DNA of 64,000 nucleotides from Bacteroidota bacterium (lineage in GTDB: Bacteria; Bacteroidota; Bacteroidia; Flavobacteriales; Flavobacteriaceae): positions 1 through 64,000 of the forward strand of contig JAHJTN010000017.1 in assembly GCA_018829465.1 (NCBI GenBank). Direction: 5' to 3'. This document shows positions 1-8,552 of this stretch, one piece after another (the stretch's first letter is position 1; every line of letters starts with the position of its first letter). A program made the translations under genes and the position numbers. The notes under the pieces were generated by a model. It ran no database searches. It worked only from the letters and a program-made list of their open reading frames with translations, and was not told the origin of the DNA.

Positions 1-1431
1 CTGGTCTTCGAGGGTTTGATGATCGACGGTAATACAAAACGGTGTCCCGGCGGCATCCTGCCTGCGATAGCGCCGCCCGACCGCGTCTTTTTCGTCGTAG
101 GCCACGTTGAAATCGAATTTTAAATCATCGATGATTTTTTTGGCAATTTCGGGCAACCCGTCTTTCTTTACCAACGGGAATACAGCCGCTTTTACGGGCG
201 CTAAAACGGCAGGCAGGCGCAAAACCGTGCGGGTCGAGCCGTCTTCCAAAGTTTCTTCCCGGAGCGAATTGGAAAAGACTGCCAAAAACATACGGTCCAG
301 ACCAATAGAGGTTTCGAGCACATAAGGCACATAGCTTTCCTGGGTTTCGGGGTCGAAATATTGCAGTTTCCTGCCGGAAAATTTTTCGTGGTTGCCCAGG
401 TCAAAATCCGTGCGGGAATGGATACCTTCCAATTCTTTGAAGCCAAACGGGAATTTAAACTCTATATCGCAAGCGGCATCGGCGTAGTGTGCCAGTTTTT
501 CGTGGTCGTGAAAACGGTAGTTTTCGGCACCCAAACCGAGCGAATGGTGCCATTTGAGCCGGGTCTCTTTCCAGTGTTCATACCATTCTTTTTGCGTGCC
601 CGGCTTGATGAAAAACTGCATTTCCATCTGTTCAAATTCGCGCATGCGGAAGATAAACTGCCGCGCCACAATCTCGTTGCGAAAGGCTTTTCCGGTCTGG
701 GCAATGCCAAACGGGATTTTCATACGCCCGGATTTTTGCACGTTCAAAAAGTTGACAAAAATACCTTGAGCGGTTTCGGGGCGCAGGTACAAATCCATGG
801 CCGTTTCGGCGGTTGAACCTATTTTGGTGCCAAACATCAGGTTGAATTGTTTCACCTCGGTCCAGTTGCGGCTTCCGGTGTCGGGGTCGGCTATTTCCAA
901 TTCTTCTATTAGGGCTTTGACGTCGGCCAAATCATTTTTTTCCAGCGATTTGCCCAAACGTTTCAGAATGGCTTCGCCTTTCTCTTTGTATTCGACCACA
1001 CGCGCATTGGTGGTCATAAACTGTTCTTTATCGAAGGCTTCGCCAAAGCGTTTTTGTGCTTTTTCAACCTCTTTTTCGATTTTGGCCTCTATTTTTGCTA
1101 CGTAATCTTCTACCAACACATCGGCGCGGTAGCGTTTTTTGGAATCTTTGTTGTCAATCAACGGATCGTTAAACGCATCGACGTGGCCGGACGCTTTCCA
1201 GGTGGTCGGGTGCATAAAAATAGCCGCATCAATCCCTACGATGTTGTCGTTGAGCTGCACCATGGCTTTCCACCAATAGTCGCGGATGTTTTTTTTGAGT
1301 TCAGCACCATTTTGTCCGTAATCATACACAGCACTGAGGCCGTCATAGATTTCGGACGATGGAAAAATATAGCCATACTCTTTGGCATGGGCGATTACTT
1401 TTTTGAAATGATCTTCGGGTTGTTGGGCCAT
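1..1431 (-). CDS. glyS: Glycyl-tRNA synthetase, single-chain type (partial, C-terminus off the left edge)
   Basis: Charges tRNA-Gly with glycine in the cytoplasm. Reading the minus strand from ATG at 1431 gives an open frame of 477 codons to the window edge with no stop. The N-terminus (MAQQPEDHFKKVIAHAKEYG) is typical of the homodimeric class II GlyRS. Class II motif 2 (FRNEIVARQFIFRMREFEQ, near residue 245) and motif 3 (ETSIGLDRMFLAVF, near residue 375) are visible, followed by the start of the anticodon-binding domain (RLPAVLAPVKAAVFPL). Family members are about 510 residues, so only the last few dozen residues are missing. A TAnnTTTG box lies upstream at 1476-1483. The stop lies outside the window, so integrity at the end cannot be judged. 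Confidence 0.96.
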   Translation of the reverse strand, partial: MAQQPEDHFKKVIAHAKEYGYIFPSSEIYDGLSAVYDYGQNGAELKKNIRDYWWKAMVQLNDNIVGIDAAIFMHPTTWKASGHVDAFNDPLIDNKDSKKRYRADVLVEDYVAKIEAKIEKEVEKAQKRFGEAFDKEQFMTTNARVVEYKEKGEAILKRLGKSLEKNDLADVKALIEELEIADPDTGSRNWTEVKQFNLMFGTKIGSTAETAMDLYLRPETAQGIFVNFLNVQKSGRMKIPFGIAQTGKAFRNEIVARQFIFRMREFEQMEMQFFIKPGTQKEWYEHWKETRLKWHHSLGLGAENYRFHDHEKLAHYADAACDIEFKFPFGFKELEGIHSRTDFDLGNHEKFSGRKLQYFDPETQESYVPYVLETSIGLDRMFLAVFSNSLREETLEDGSTRTVLRLPAVLAPVKAAVFPLVKKDGLPEIAKKIIDDLKFDFNVAYDEKDAVGRRYRRQDAAGTPFCITVDHQTLEDQ

Positions 1432-1441
1432 AATTTTTAAA

Positions 1442-1474
1442 ATAAAAAAACCGCTATCAGTTGAGATAGCGGTT
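1442..1474 (-). terminator. Intrinsic terminator after the coiled-coil gene
   Basis: A perfect 10-bp stem AACCGCTATC / GATAGCGGTT with a 6-nt loop (1449-1474) is followed on the minus strand by a T-rich run (1442-1450). It lies 109 nt past the stop of the gene ending at 1583 and just before glyS. Confidence 0.8.
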
Positions 1475-1475
1475 G

Positions 1476-1483
1476 CAAAAATA
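1476..1483 (-). promoter_or_regulatory. Promoter -7 box, probably for glyS
   Basis: The minus strand reads TATTTTTG, matching the Bacteroidetes -7 consensus TAnnTTTG, about 45 nt before the glyS start codon. No clear TTG -33 element is seen at the expected distance. Confidence 0.4.
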
Positions 1484-1582
1484 AGATTTTTAAAGCATTT
1501 TTAATGAAGAGCTTTGAAGGGATTTTGTGATTTTTCAGGTAGTGCTGATCATTTAATTATCCACAGATTGAAATACTTTGCA

Positions 1583-2470
1583 TTATTTCAATTCAAAAGT
1601 TTTGGAAGAAACCAACTGCGGACCGTCAAAAATATTGGCAACATACAAGCCTTTTTCAAATTTGGTATCCGAATTGGGATTGGCCACATCTACGCAGACA
1701 TCTGTGTTTTTGTTTTTGTATTCCACAGCTACGGTGGTACTGTAATACAGGGTTGCTTCACCGTATTCAATGGCGTTTTTGGTGCCTATCAAATTGTTTT
1801 TGGGGTCGATGATTTGCACGTAATATTCACGTGTGCCGGGTGTGGCAATTTTATTTTCAGCCAAAGTAAAGCAAACGCTGAGTTTGTCTGTGCGGCGTGC
1901 ACGGTCTGTTTCGACAGTTTTTCCGTTAGAACGGATGATTTGCCCCACAGTTTGAAGGTTTAAAACATTGAGTTCTGAAGCTACCTCTACCATTTTAGAC
2001 AATTCTGTGTTTTTTACAGACAAAGAGTCAGACAGTTTAATATTGCTAGCCAGTTGTGTGCTGGTACTGTCAAGTGCCACATTGAGCGTGTAATTCACAT
2101 TCTGTAGAGAATCGTTGAGCCTTAAAAGACTTTCACGCTCTTTTTTCAACTTAAAAACTTCTTGCCTGTAGCGCGATAAAACGGCGATATCCGCTTCCAT
2201 AGTTTCTACAGAATCGATGAGTTTTTCGATGCGGTCTCGGGCAGCTTTGAGTTCGTCGTCTATTACAGTATTTTCCTGCAGTGCCTTATCGTAGTTGACT
2301 TTGATTTCGTTGAGTTCCATCAAAACCTGCTCTTTTTCATTGGTGAGTTGGTTTTTGGTATCTTCACCTTGGTAGTAAAATTTAAGTGTGAAAATGCCAA
2401 GTAGTGCGACTAAAGCAATTAGGACACCTACGGTAATCTTTAAATTTTTGTTGTTCGATTCGGTTGACAT
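1583..2470 (-). CDS. Membrane-anchored coiled-coil protein of unknown function
   Basis: 295 residues, not recognised as a named family. A short polar N-terminus is followed by one membrane segment (about residues 11-30, KITVGVLIALVALLGIFTLK). Then comes a long heptad-rich region rich in E, K, L and N (about residues 35-170), predicted to be a coiled coil. The C-terminal half is more globular, with several beta-like stretches (YYVQIIDPKNNLIG, ATLYYSTTVAVEY). The topology suggests a protein anchored in the inner membrane with its bulk in the periplasm. It is divergent from comF with almost no spacer. Proteins of this shape beside glyS/comF are sometimes misnamed 'chromosome partitioning protein', and nothing in the sequence supports that. 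Confidence 0.8.
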   Translation of the reverse strand: MSTESNNKNLKITVGVLIALVALLGIFTLKFYYQGEDTKNQLTNEKEQVLMELNEIKVNYDKALQENTVIDDELKAARDRIEKLIDSVETMEADIAVLSRYRQEVFKLKKERESLLRLNDSLQNVNYTLNVALDSTSTQLASNIKLSDSLSVKNTELSKMVEVASELNVLNLQTVGQIIRSNGKTVETDRARRTDKLSVCFTLAENKIATPGTREYYVQIIDPKNNLIGTKNAIEYGEATLYYSTTVAVEYKNKNTDVCVDVANPNSDTKFEKGLYVANIFDGPQLVSSKTFELK

Positions 2471-2489
2471 AATAAAAATGGTTGTAAAA

Positions 2490-3185
2490 ATGGTTGGTAA
2501 TTTGTTTTACGATTTGAAGTATATTTTTAATCCATCCAAATGTTTGGCGTGTAATATTTTAGTAAACAAAGATGAGAAAAATATTTGTATTTCTTGTCGG
2601 CATAGTATTTCACAAGTAGAACTACTCACAAATAACTCAAATTTGTTGGATTTAGTATTTTTTGGCAGGATAAAAGTGGAAGAAAGTGCCTATTTGATGC
2701 TGTACCGTAAAGACGGAAAAGTGCAAAGACTTATCCATCAATTAAAATATCAGAACAGGCAGGAAGTAGGTACTATTTTAGCCGATTGGTTTGGCCCTCA
2801 ACTCAATGAAAGCGGTCGATTTCAGGATGTAGATGTCATTGTTCCGGTTCCGCTGCATCCCAAGAAACTTCGACTTCGCGGATATAATCAATTGACTACT
2901 TTTGGGAGAGGCCTGTCTAAGTATCTGCAGGTGCCTTTTGATGAAGATGTTTTGATCCGTACCAACCATAAAGCATCACAAACCCTTAAAGACAGACTGA
3001 ACAGGTGGGTGAATGTAAAAGAAATTTTTGATGTAAAAACTCTTGACAAGTGGCACGATGCACACATTTTGCTCATAGATGATGTGGTGACTACCGGTGC
3101 AACGCTGGAATCTTGCGCCCTGGCATTGAGAAAAATTCCGAATGTTAAAATCAGTATTTTGACGATGGCCAAAGCCCATTATTAG
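2490..3185 (+). CDS. comF: ComF-family amidophosphoribosyltransferase-like protein
   Basis: A phosphoribosyltransferase-fold protein related to ComF/GntX, which is linked in other bacteria to DNA uptake or purine salvage; its substrate is unknown. With ATG 2490 it is 231 residues long. An N-terminal zinc ribbon has Cys18, Cys21, Cys33 and Cys36. The family signature VPVPLHPKKLRLRGYNQ is in the middle, and the PRPP-binding loop ILLIDDVVTTGAT lies at about 193-205. An alternative ATG at 2478 adds four residues, and the open frame extends back to 2388, inside the divergent neighbour. The later start is chosen because the family begins just before the zinc ribbon. Its promoter must overlap the coding sequence of the divergent gene. 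Confidence 0.9.
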   Translation: MVGNLFYDLKYIFNPSKCLACNILVNKDEKNICISCRHSISQVELLTNNSNLLDLVFFGRIKVEESAYLMLYRKDGKVQRLIHQLKYQNRQEVGTILADWFGPQLNESGRFQDVDVIVPVPLHPKKLRLRGYNQLTTFGRGLSKYLQVPFDEDVLIRTNHKASQTLKDRLNRWVNVKEIFDVKTLDKWHDAHILLIDDVVTTGATLESCALALRKIPNVKISILTMAKAHY

Positions 3186-3194
3186 CTCGTAACC

Positions 3195-3265
3195 ACTTTT
3201 GAGGACGAAGGTAACCGAGTGGGTAGCCTTCAAAACAGGAATGCGAACCCGTGCCTGTCGCTGAA
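3195..3265 (+). other. Possible small structured RNA: two tandem hairpins after comF
   Basis: Two adjacent stem-loops lie in the 294-nt spacer after comF. The first pairs GAAGG with CCTTC, extended by TTTT with AAAA across a bulge. The second pairs ACAGG with CCTGT with possible inner pairs. No T-run follows directly, so they are not a plain terminator. The rest of the spacer (3266-3479) is AT-rich and shows nothing else I can name. Confidence 0.25.
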
Positions 3266-3479
3266 ATATTTTATCAAGTGATGGGGTGATTGGATTTTTT
3301 CAAATTCTTGAAATTCCTAGTTTGTTAGGACAAAGCAGCGTTCTATTTTTAGACTACCTGATCCTTCTTTACATAATTTAAAATCTTATATATAAGCTGT
3401 CCAATGGAGAAAGGCTATTTTATTTCTTTTGATGATGCTCTCGTGAAAAATGATTTTCTTTGTAAAAATTTACGGGATT

Positions 3480-5087
3480 ATGTTCACAAGAAGCCTTCGG
3501 GCAATGTTGCTTTTTGTTTTGGTTGTTCTGGGTCTTACCCAATGTGCCCGGCGCGGTACGCCCGATGGCGGTCCACGTGATTTGGATCCACCGGTGATGA
3601 CTAAGGCTATTCCGGATACTTTCAGCACCAATTTTGATGCAGAAAAAATTAGAATTTACTTCAATGAATATGTTCGGTTGACAAATGTGCAACGGCAACT
3701 GATTATTTCGCCGCCCATGAACTTTTTTCCTGAAATCAGGCCACAAGGATTGCCGACAAATTTTATCGATATCCTTATAGTGGATACACTCAAGGAAAAC
3801 ACCACTTACACGTTCAATTTTGGTCAGAGTATTCAAGACAACAACGAGTCCAATCCGCTTTCGTTTTTCAAATATGTTTTTTCTACCGGCAATTATATTG
3901 ATTCCCTAAAGATAAGTGGCTCCATAAAAGACGCTTTGCTTGAAGTTCCGGAAAATTTTATCAGTGTGATGCTTCAGGAAGTTGACAGCACTTTTAACGA
4001 CTCCACCATTTATAAGCAAAAGCCCATTTACATCACCAATACCCTCGACAGTTTGACTGTATTTCAAATGGAAAACATCAAACCCGGCACATATTTTTTA
4101 TATGCAATCAAAGACATCAACAACAATTATTTGTACGACCAAAAAACAGAAAAAATAGCTTTCAGAGAAGCGTTTGTCACCTTGCCCACAGACAGTGTTT
4201 TTGTTTTAAATCTGTTTAAAGAAATCAATAATTTCAAAGCTTACAGGCCTACTCAAGCTGCGCGCCGAAGATACCTTTTTGGTTTTGAAGGTGCGCCGGA
4301 AAATATCAAAATAGAGTTGCTCAACAAAGTTCCGGACACTTTCGATTACCGCATCACCAAACAGCCCGATAAAGACACTTTGTTTTATTGGTTTAAAAAT
4401 TACGAGGCCGATACGCTTCAATTTAAAGTCTATCAAAACGATTCTAAGGCTGATACATTTGATGTGGCATTCAAAAAAATAAAGGGCGACACTTTGTTGC
4501 TCAAGCCGTTATACACTACTTTTTTACCGCTTGACAAGCCTTATGTGCTTACATCAGAAGTCCCGTTATTGGCTTTTGACGAAAACAAAATTTCTGTTTT
4601 AGACCAGGATTCTGTAGTGGTGAATTTTAAAGCCGATTTAAAAAACGAACAGGAATTGGTTGTCGATTTTCCAAAATCAGAGATCAATAGATACAAAATA
4701 CAATTTCTTCCGGGTGCTGTTACTGACTTTTTTGACAGACAGAACGATACGATACGCGTCACGGCACGCACCAAAAGCGATCGGGAATATGGACGCCTGA
4801 GTCTGAATTTGGAGTTGGTTCGCAATTTTCCAGTGGTAGTGCAGCTGCTAAACAGTAGCGGTAAAGTCATAACCGAAAAAATTGCCACTACGCGAAGAAC
4901 GGTAGATTTTACGCTGTTGGATCCCATGGTATATACCATCCGAATGATTTACGACACCAATGCCAATGGAAAATGGGATACGGGCGATTTTTTCAAAAGG
5001 CGACAACCCGAGCGTATAGACTATATGAACAAAACCATAGACATCAGGGCTAACTGGGATGTTTTTGAAACCTTTACACCCAAGTAA
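3480..5087 (+). CDS. Ig-like-domain lipoprotein (Bacteroidetes surface/periplasmic)
   Basis: 535 residues from ATG 3480; an in-frame ATG at 3450 would put a useless tail before the signal peptide. The signal MFTRSLRAMLLFVLVVLGLTQC ends in a lipobox with Cys22, so the product should be a lipoprotein. The next ~110 residues (DPPVMTKAIPDTFSTNFDAE... NTTYTFNFGQSIQDNN) match the bacterial Ig-like Big_5 domain type common in flavobacterial proteins. The middle is beta-rich. Near the C-terminus DTNANGKWDTGD looks like a calcium-binding loop. The function is unknown; it may be structural. Its end overlaps the convergent amidase gene by 14 bp. Confidence 0.85.
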   Translation: MFTRSLRAMLLFVLVVLGLTQCARRGTPDGGPRDLDPPVMTKAIPDTFSTNFDAEKIRIYFNEYVRLTNVQRQLIISPPMNFFPEIRPQGLPTNFIDILIVDTLKENTTYTFNFGQSIQDNNESNPLSFFKYVFSTGNYIDSLKISGSIKDALLEVPENFISVMLQEVDSTFNDSTIYKQKPIYITNTLDSLTVFQMENIKPGTYFLYAIKDINNNYLYDQKTEKIAFREAFVTLPTDSVFVLNLFKEINNFKAYRPTQAARRRYLFGFEGAPENIKIELLNKVPDTFDYRITKQPDKDTLFYWFKNYEADTLQFKVYQNDSKADTFDVAFKKIKGDTLLLKPLYTTFLPLDKPYVLTSEVPLLAFDENKISVLDQDSVVVNFKADLKNEQELVVDFPKSEINRYKIQFLPGAVTDFFDRQNDTIRVTARTKSDREYGRLSLNLELVRNFPVVVQLLNSSGKVITEKIATTRRTVDFTLLDPMVYTIRMIYDTNANGKWDTGDFFKRRQPERIDYMNKTIDIRANWDVFETFTPK

Positions 5088-5853
5088 AGTGGTCTCTGTC
5101 GTCTAAAAACCTGAGTTTTTTTCGAGCGCTTTCCAACTCTTTTTTGTTCAATGTAACAAAATAAACATCTTTTTTGCCGGAAATTTTTGGCAACACACCT
5201 TTGCCCAACATATCGTACACCGCCGAATGCCCGACATACGGATGGCCGTTGCCATCTTTGCCCACACGGTTTACGCCGGCCACGTACGACATGTTTTCTA
5301 TGGCACGTGCCGCCAACAAAGTGTCCCAAGCATACACGCGTACTTTAGGCCAATTCGCTACGTAAATGAGCAAGTCATAATCGGCTGTGTTTCGTGCCCA
5401 AACCGGAAATCTGAGGTCGTAACAAACCATAGGACAGATGTGCCACCCCAAATAGTCAAGGATGAGTCTGTCTGTTCCGGCTGTGTAAACCACATCTTCT
5501 CCTGCAAGGGTAAACAAGTGCTTTTTGTCGTATTTTTCTATGGTGCCATTTGGTTTCACAAAAAGCAAGCGGTTGTAATAGTTTCCGTTTTCTTCAATGA
5601 CCAAGCTACCTGTGAGTGCAATTTTTTTCTTTTGCGCGGTTTCTCGCATCCAACTAACGGATTTGCCATCCATAGTTTCGGCCACGCTTTCCGGATGCAT
5701 CGTAAAACCCGAACTGAACATTTCCGGCAATATCATCAAATCAACATGGTGAACGTCGTTTATCAGATCTGTAAACATTGCCAAATTGGTAGCAGGATTT
5801 TCCCAGTGCAAATCGGCTTGAATCAAGGCAATATGTAGTTCGTTTTTGGTCAT
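5074..5853 (-). CDS. Carbon-nitrogen hydrolase, omega-amidase (YafV/NIT2-like)
   Basis: A cytoplasmic nitrilase-superfamily amidase of 259 residues. The expected Glu-Lys-Cys triad is visible: Glu44 in LMILPEMF, Lys110 in YDKKHLF and Cys144 in MVCYDLRFP. Length and the CYDLRFP signature fit the YafV/omega-amidase branch, which hydrolyses alpha-ketoglutaramate or alpha-ketosuccinamate made by transaminases. The start at 5853 is chosen over an upstream one at 5910 because ATG overlaps the TGA of the upstream gene as ATGA, a sign of translational coupling. The gene is co-transcribed with the GH65 gene, although no metabolic link between the two is obvious. Confidence 0.9.
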   Translation of the reverse strand: MTKNELHIALIQADLHWENPATNLAMFTDLINDVHHVDLMILPEMFSSGFTMHPESVAETMDGKSVSWMRETAQKKKIALTGSLVIEENGNYYNRLLFVKPNGTIEKYDKKHLFTLAGEDVVYTAGTDRLILDYLGWHICPMVCYDLRFPVWARNTADYDLLIYVANWPKVRVYAWDTLLAARAIENMSYVAGVNRVGKDGNGHPYVGHSAVYDMLGKGVLPKISGKKDVYFVTLNKKELESARKKLRFLDDRDHFTWV

Positions 5854-7898
5854 TTGATGACAAAGGTTTTCTTGTCCGGTCCAATGCCTTTGAGCGTGAG
5901 TGATTTCCATGCTTTGGGCAAAATCGGATTTTTTTGTACAATGCCATTTTCTGTGATATCGAGCCCACCAAAACCAAACAAAACCACTTGAAGCATGCCG
6001 CCGGCTCCAGTTGCAAAGTATGGATTGTCGCTTGTTGCAGCCTCGGCCAACGCGCCAAATGGGGGTCTTTTGTTGGGTTCATACGATCGTTTAAAGAGTC
6101 TGAAAGCCTCTTCGGCATCGCCCAATCTGGCATACAAAACAGCAAAAACCGATTGTCCCATTGCAGGCCCTTCAGGGGAGAGTTTGGGTTCGTAATATTT
6201 TAAATCTCGAATGATGGCTTCTTTGTCCGTAACCACGTGTAGCGGATAGGAGAGGAGGTTTACATCTGCTTGCTTGATGATTTCTCCATTGTAAGTTCTG
6301 TTCTCCCGGGTTGTGCCATCGGGAAACTGATGAATGACAATTTTGGATGCCACCGTTTGCCAAATCGGGTTGGGCGTGTGTCCCAGCGTTTTTGCAGCCA
6401 AAGTAGCAAATTCAAGTGCTGTAATTGCTGCTCCGTTTGTGAAAGCGTTGTCATCAATATTAGCAGCAAATTCGTTGGCGCCTACTACGTTGTTAATTGA
6501 GTAAGTGCCATCGGCATTGGGCGTAGCCCGGCTCACCCAAAAATCTGCAATTTCTTTGAGCATGGGATAGCCGCGCGTGGCGAGCCAATTTTTGTCTTTT
6601 ACCACGCGGTAATAGTTCCAAAATGCTATGGCCACGTCAGCGGTAATGTGGTGTTCAAAAGTTCCGGTTAGTGCCCAGGCAGGTGTAGCTTCTTCTCCTG
6701 TTTCGTCACTCTCCCATGGAAACATCGCACCTTGGTAGCCAAAATTTATCGCTTTTTGTTTGGCCTTGTCCAACCGATCCGATCGGTAGTTCACCAACGA
6801 ACGCGCAATGTCTTGATTTAACAAAAGCAAAGGTGGGTACATCCACAGTTCTGTATCCCAAAAAATATGCCCGTTGTAGTTTTGAGAAGACAGTCCCATA
6901 GGTGCAATGCTCAAGTTGGAATCTCCCCGAGAAAAAGCATATAAGTGATATAACGCCAGACGCACATCTTGTTGCGATTGCAAATCGCCCTCAATTTCTA
7001 TATCGCCTTCCCAAAGTGTGTCCCAAAGTTTATTGTGTTGTGCCAATAACACATCTCTGTGGTTGAGTAGATTAAAAATCACAAAACGTTCCGATTCTGT
7101 TTGCGGATCGTCAAAATCTTGTGTAGAAGTAACAGCGCCTGTCCAAGCAAATTCGAAAGTTTTATTTTTTTCTAGTTTTTGTTCGAAAGAAAGCCTGTTG
7201 TCATAGTCAGATATTTTGTTGTGATGCAATTCAGGACGTTGGTGTTCGCGAGTCGAGTTGATGGCGTGCCAAACAAAAGTAGCCGATGCTGCTACCGTAT
7301 GTTTTCCCAGCCTACTTTTGGCCACGGTTTGCAAAATTGGCATGGTGGTTTCTAAATCTTGCAAAACCCGAAAAGTGCTGATGGGTTGCAAGTATTCTTC
7401 GGGCGTAATGATTTTTCCGGTGGCTTTTATTTGGATGTCTTGTAGCGGTTTAATCTTGATATCGATATAGCCCGAGTATTGCACCTGCCTGAGCGTGTAA
7501 ATGGTATAGGAAACTTCGGCCTTGTTTTTAAAGATGAAAGAAGTTTTAAAACCGCCGTGTTTCATATTGAGGGTTTGTTGCCAATTGGATACATTTTGTT
7601 CCGTAATCTTTTCACCGTCAATTTCGATATCCAAATTGGCAAAATTGATGCCTAACAGTATTTTACTCACGCCTAAAGGCGATTCTTTGTCGTAAACGTT
7701 GTTCAGTATGATAGATTTTACCACAAAAGGTTTGTCTTCGGGCAAGATGCCAATTCTGCCGTTTGCTGAAACGATTCCGGTGTAGGCATCTACCTTTCCA
7801 ACGCTGATATTCCACCCGTCATTTTGTGATATGAGTTTTGAAGACCACAGGAGCAAAACGGCTGGAATAAAGATTCTATAAACAACTTTATAAATCAT
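5850..7898 (-). CDS. Secreted glycoside hydrolase family 65 protein (kojibiose/trehalose-type glucosidase or phosphorylase)
   Basis: 682 residues with an N-terminal signal peptide (about residues 1-25, ending KLISQ), so it acts outside the cytoplasm. The GH65 pattern is clear: a beta-sandwich N-terminal region, then an (alpha/alpha)6 barrel with HIFWDTELWMYPPLLLL near residue 340 and the general-acid glutamate in VVGANEFAANIDDNAFTN near residue 475. GH65 includes phosphorylases and hydrolases of alpha-glucosides. Export makes hydrolysis more likely than phosphorolysis, because phosphate and sugar-phosphate chemistry is normally cytoplasmic. Secreted flavobacterial members have been reported as kojibiose hydrolases. 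The exact substrate cannot be read from sequence. It overlaps the downstream amidase by 4 bp. Confidence 0.88.
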   Translation of the reverse strand: MIYKVVYRIFIPAVLLLWSSKLISQNDGWNISVGKVDAYTGIVSANGRIGILPEDKPFVVKSIILNNVYDKESPLGVSKILLGINFANLDIEIDGEKITEQNVSNWQQTLNMKHGGFKTSFIFKNKAEVSYTIYTLRQVQYSGYIDIKIKPLQDIQIKATGKIITPEEYLQPISTFRVLQDLETTMPILQTVAKSRLGKHTVAASATFVWHAINSTREHQRPELHHNKISDYDNRLSFEQKLEKNKTFEFAWTGAVTSTQDFDDPQTESERFVIFNLLNHRDVLLAQHNKLWDTLWEGDIEIEGDLQSQQDVRLALYHLYAFSRGDSNLSIAPMGLSSQNYNGHIFWDTELWMYPPLLLLNQDIARSLVNYRSDRLDKAKQKAINFGYQGAMFPWESDETGEEATPAWALTGTFEHHITADVAIAFWNYYRVVKDKNWLATRGYPMLKEIADFWVSRATPNADGTYSINNVVGANEFAANIDDNAFTNGAAITALEFATLAAKTLGHTPNPIWQTVASKIVIHQFPDGTTRENRTYNGEIIKQADVNLLSYPLHVVTDKEAIIRDLKYYEPKLSPEGPAMGQSVFAVLYARLGDAEEAFRLFKRSYEPNKRPPFGALAEAATSDNPYFATGAGGMLQVVLFGFGGLDITENGIVQKNPILPKAWKSLTLKGIGPDKKTFVIK

Positions 7899-8007
7899 GT
7901 GTTGAAGTTTTTGAGTTTGTGCGAAGTTAAAAATTTTAAAGTAGAACGTCCGCGTTAATTTCTGTTAAAGTAAATTAATTATAAATAACAAAATGCCGGA
8001 TTTTACA

Positions 8008-8015
8008 TACTTTTG
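8008..8015 (+). promoter_or_regulatory. Promoter -7 box for the DCC-family gene
   Basis: TACTTTTG matches TAnnTTTG and lies 18 nt before the ATG at 8034. No convincing TTG -33 element is seen. Confidence 0.4.
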
Positions 8016-8033
8016 GATTTATTAAATGCAATC

Positions 8034-8444
8034 ATGAATTTTCCTGAAAATAAAACCATTATCCTCTTCGACGGTGTCTGTAATTTGTGTAATGGCGCGG
8101 TTAATTGGCTCATTCGTAAAGACAGCCAAGATCAATTTAGGTTTGTAGCTTTGCAAAGTGATTTGGGAAAAGAAATTGTCGAATACATAGGCGTGGATAC
8201 GTCCAAAACGGATTCTATCATTTGGTACAAACCCGGTGAAGCTTACTTTTACAAATCTGCTGCTGCTTTGAAAATAGCAGGTCAAATAGGCTTTCCGTGG
8301 CAATTGATGCAGGTTTTTTCAATTTTGCCGGCAGCCTTGCGCGATGTGGTGTATGACATCATCGCACGCAACCGGTATCGGTGGTTTGGTAAAAAAGCTT
8401 CTTGTATGATGCCCACACCCGAATTGACTTCAAAATTTCTTTGA
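8034..8444 (+). CDS. DCC-family (DUF393) thiol-disulfide oxidoreductase-like protein
   Basis: 136 residues from ATG 8034; a start at 8013 would lie within the promoter region. The diagnostic N-terminal motif FDGVCNLCNG, with Cys16 and Cys19, defines the DCC family (DUF393), a thioredoxin-like small protein thought to be redox active. The later segment NRYRWFGKKASCMMP is also typical. No signal peptide. It stands alone, on the plus strand between the GH65 and M13 genes. Its partner is unknown. Confidence 0.9.
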   Translation: MNFPENKTIILFDGVCNLCNGAVNWLIRKDSQDQFRFVALQSDLGKEIVEYIGVDTSKTDSIIWYKPGEAYFYKSAAALKIAGQIGFPWQLMQVFSILPAALRDVVYDIIARNRYRWFGKKASCMMPTPELTSKFL

Positions 8445-8552
8445 TATTTTTTTGTGCATCAGACTGCTAACAAAAAGCTAAATTTTTGAAATTTTTAAGA
8501 ATCCATAAAATTCTTTTATAAATTAGTCAAGTTTTTAATAAATAGTAATCAA

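Noticed and set aside
5227-5838. Long plus-strand open frame opposite the amidase
   Set aside because: Shadow of the real minus-strand gene; the translation is Cys/His-rich with no recognisable motif. The same reasoning removes the frames at 361-816, 1054-1440 and 1514-1963.
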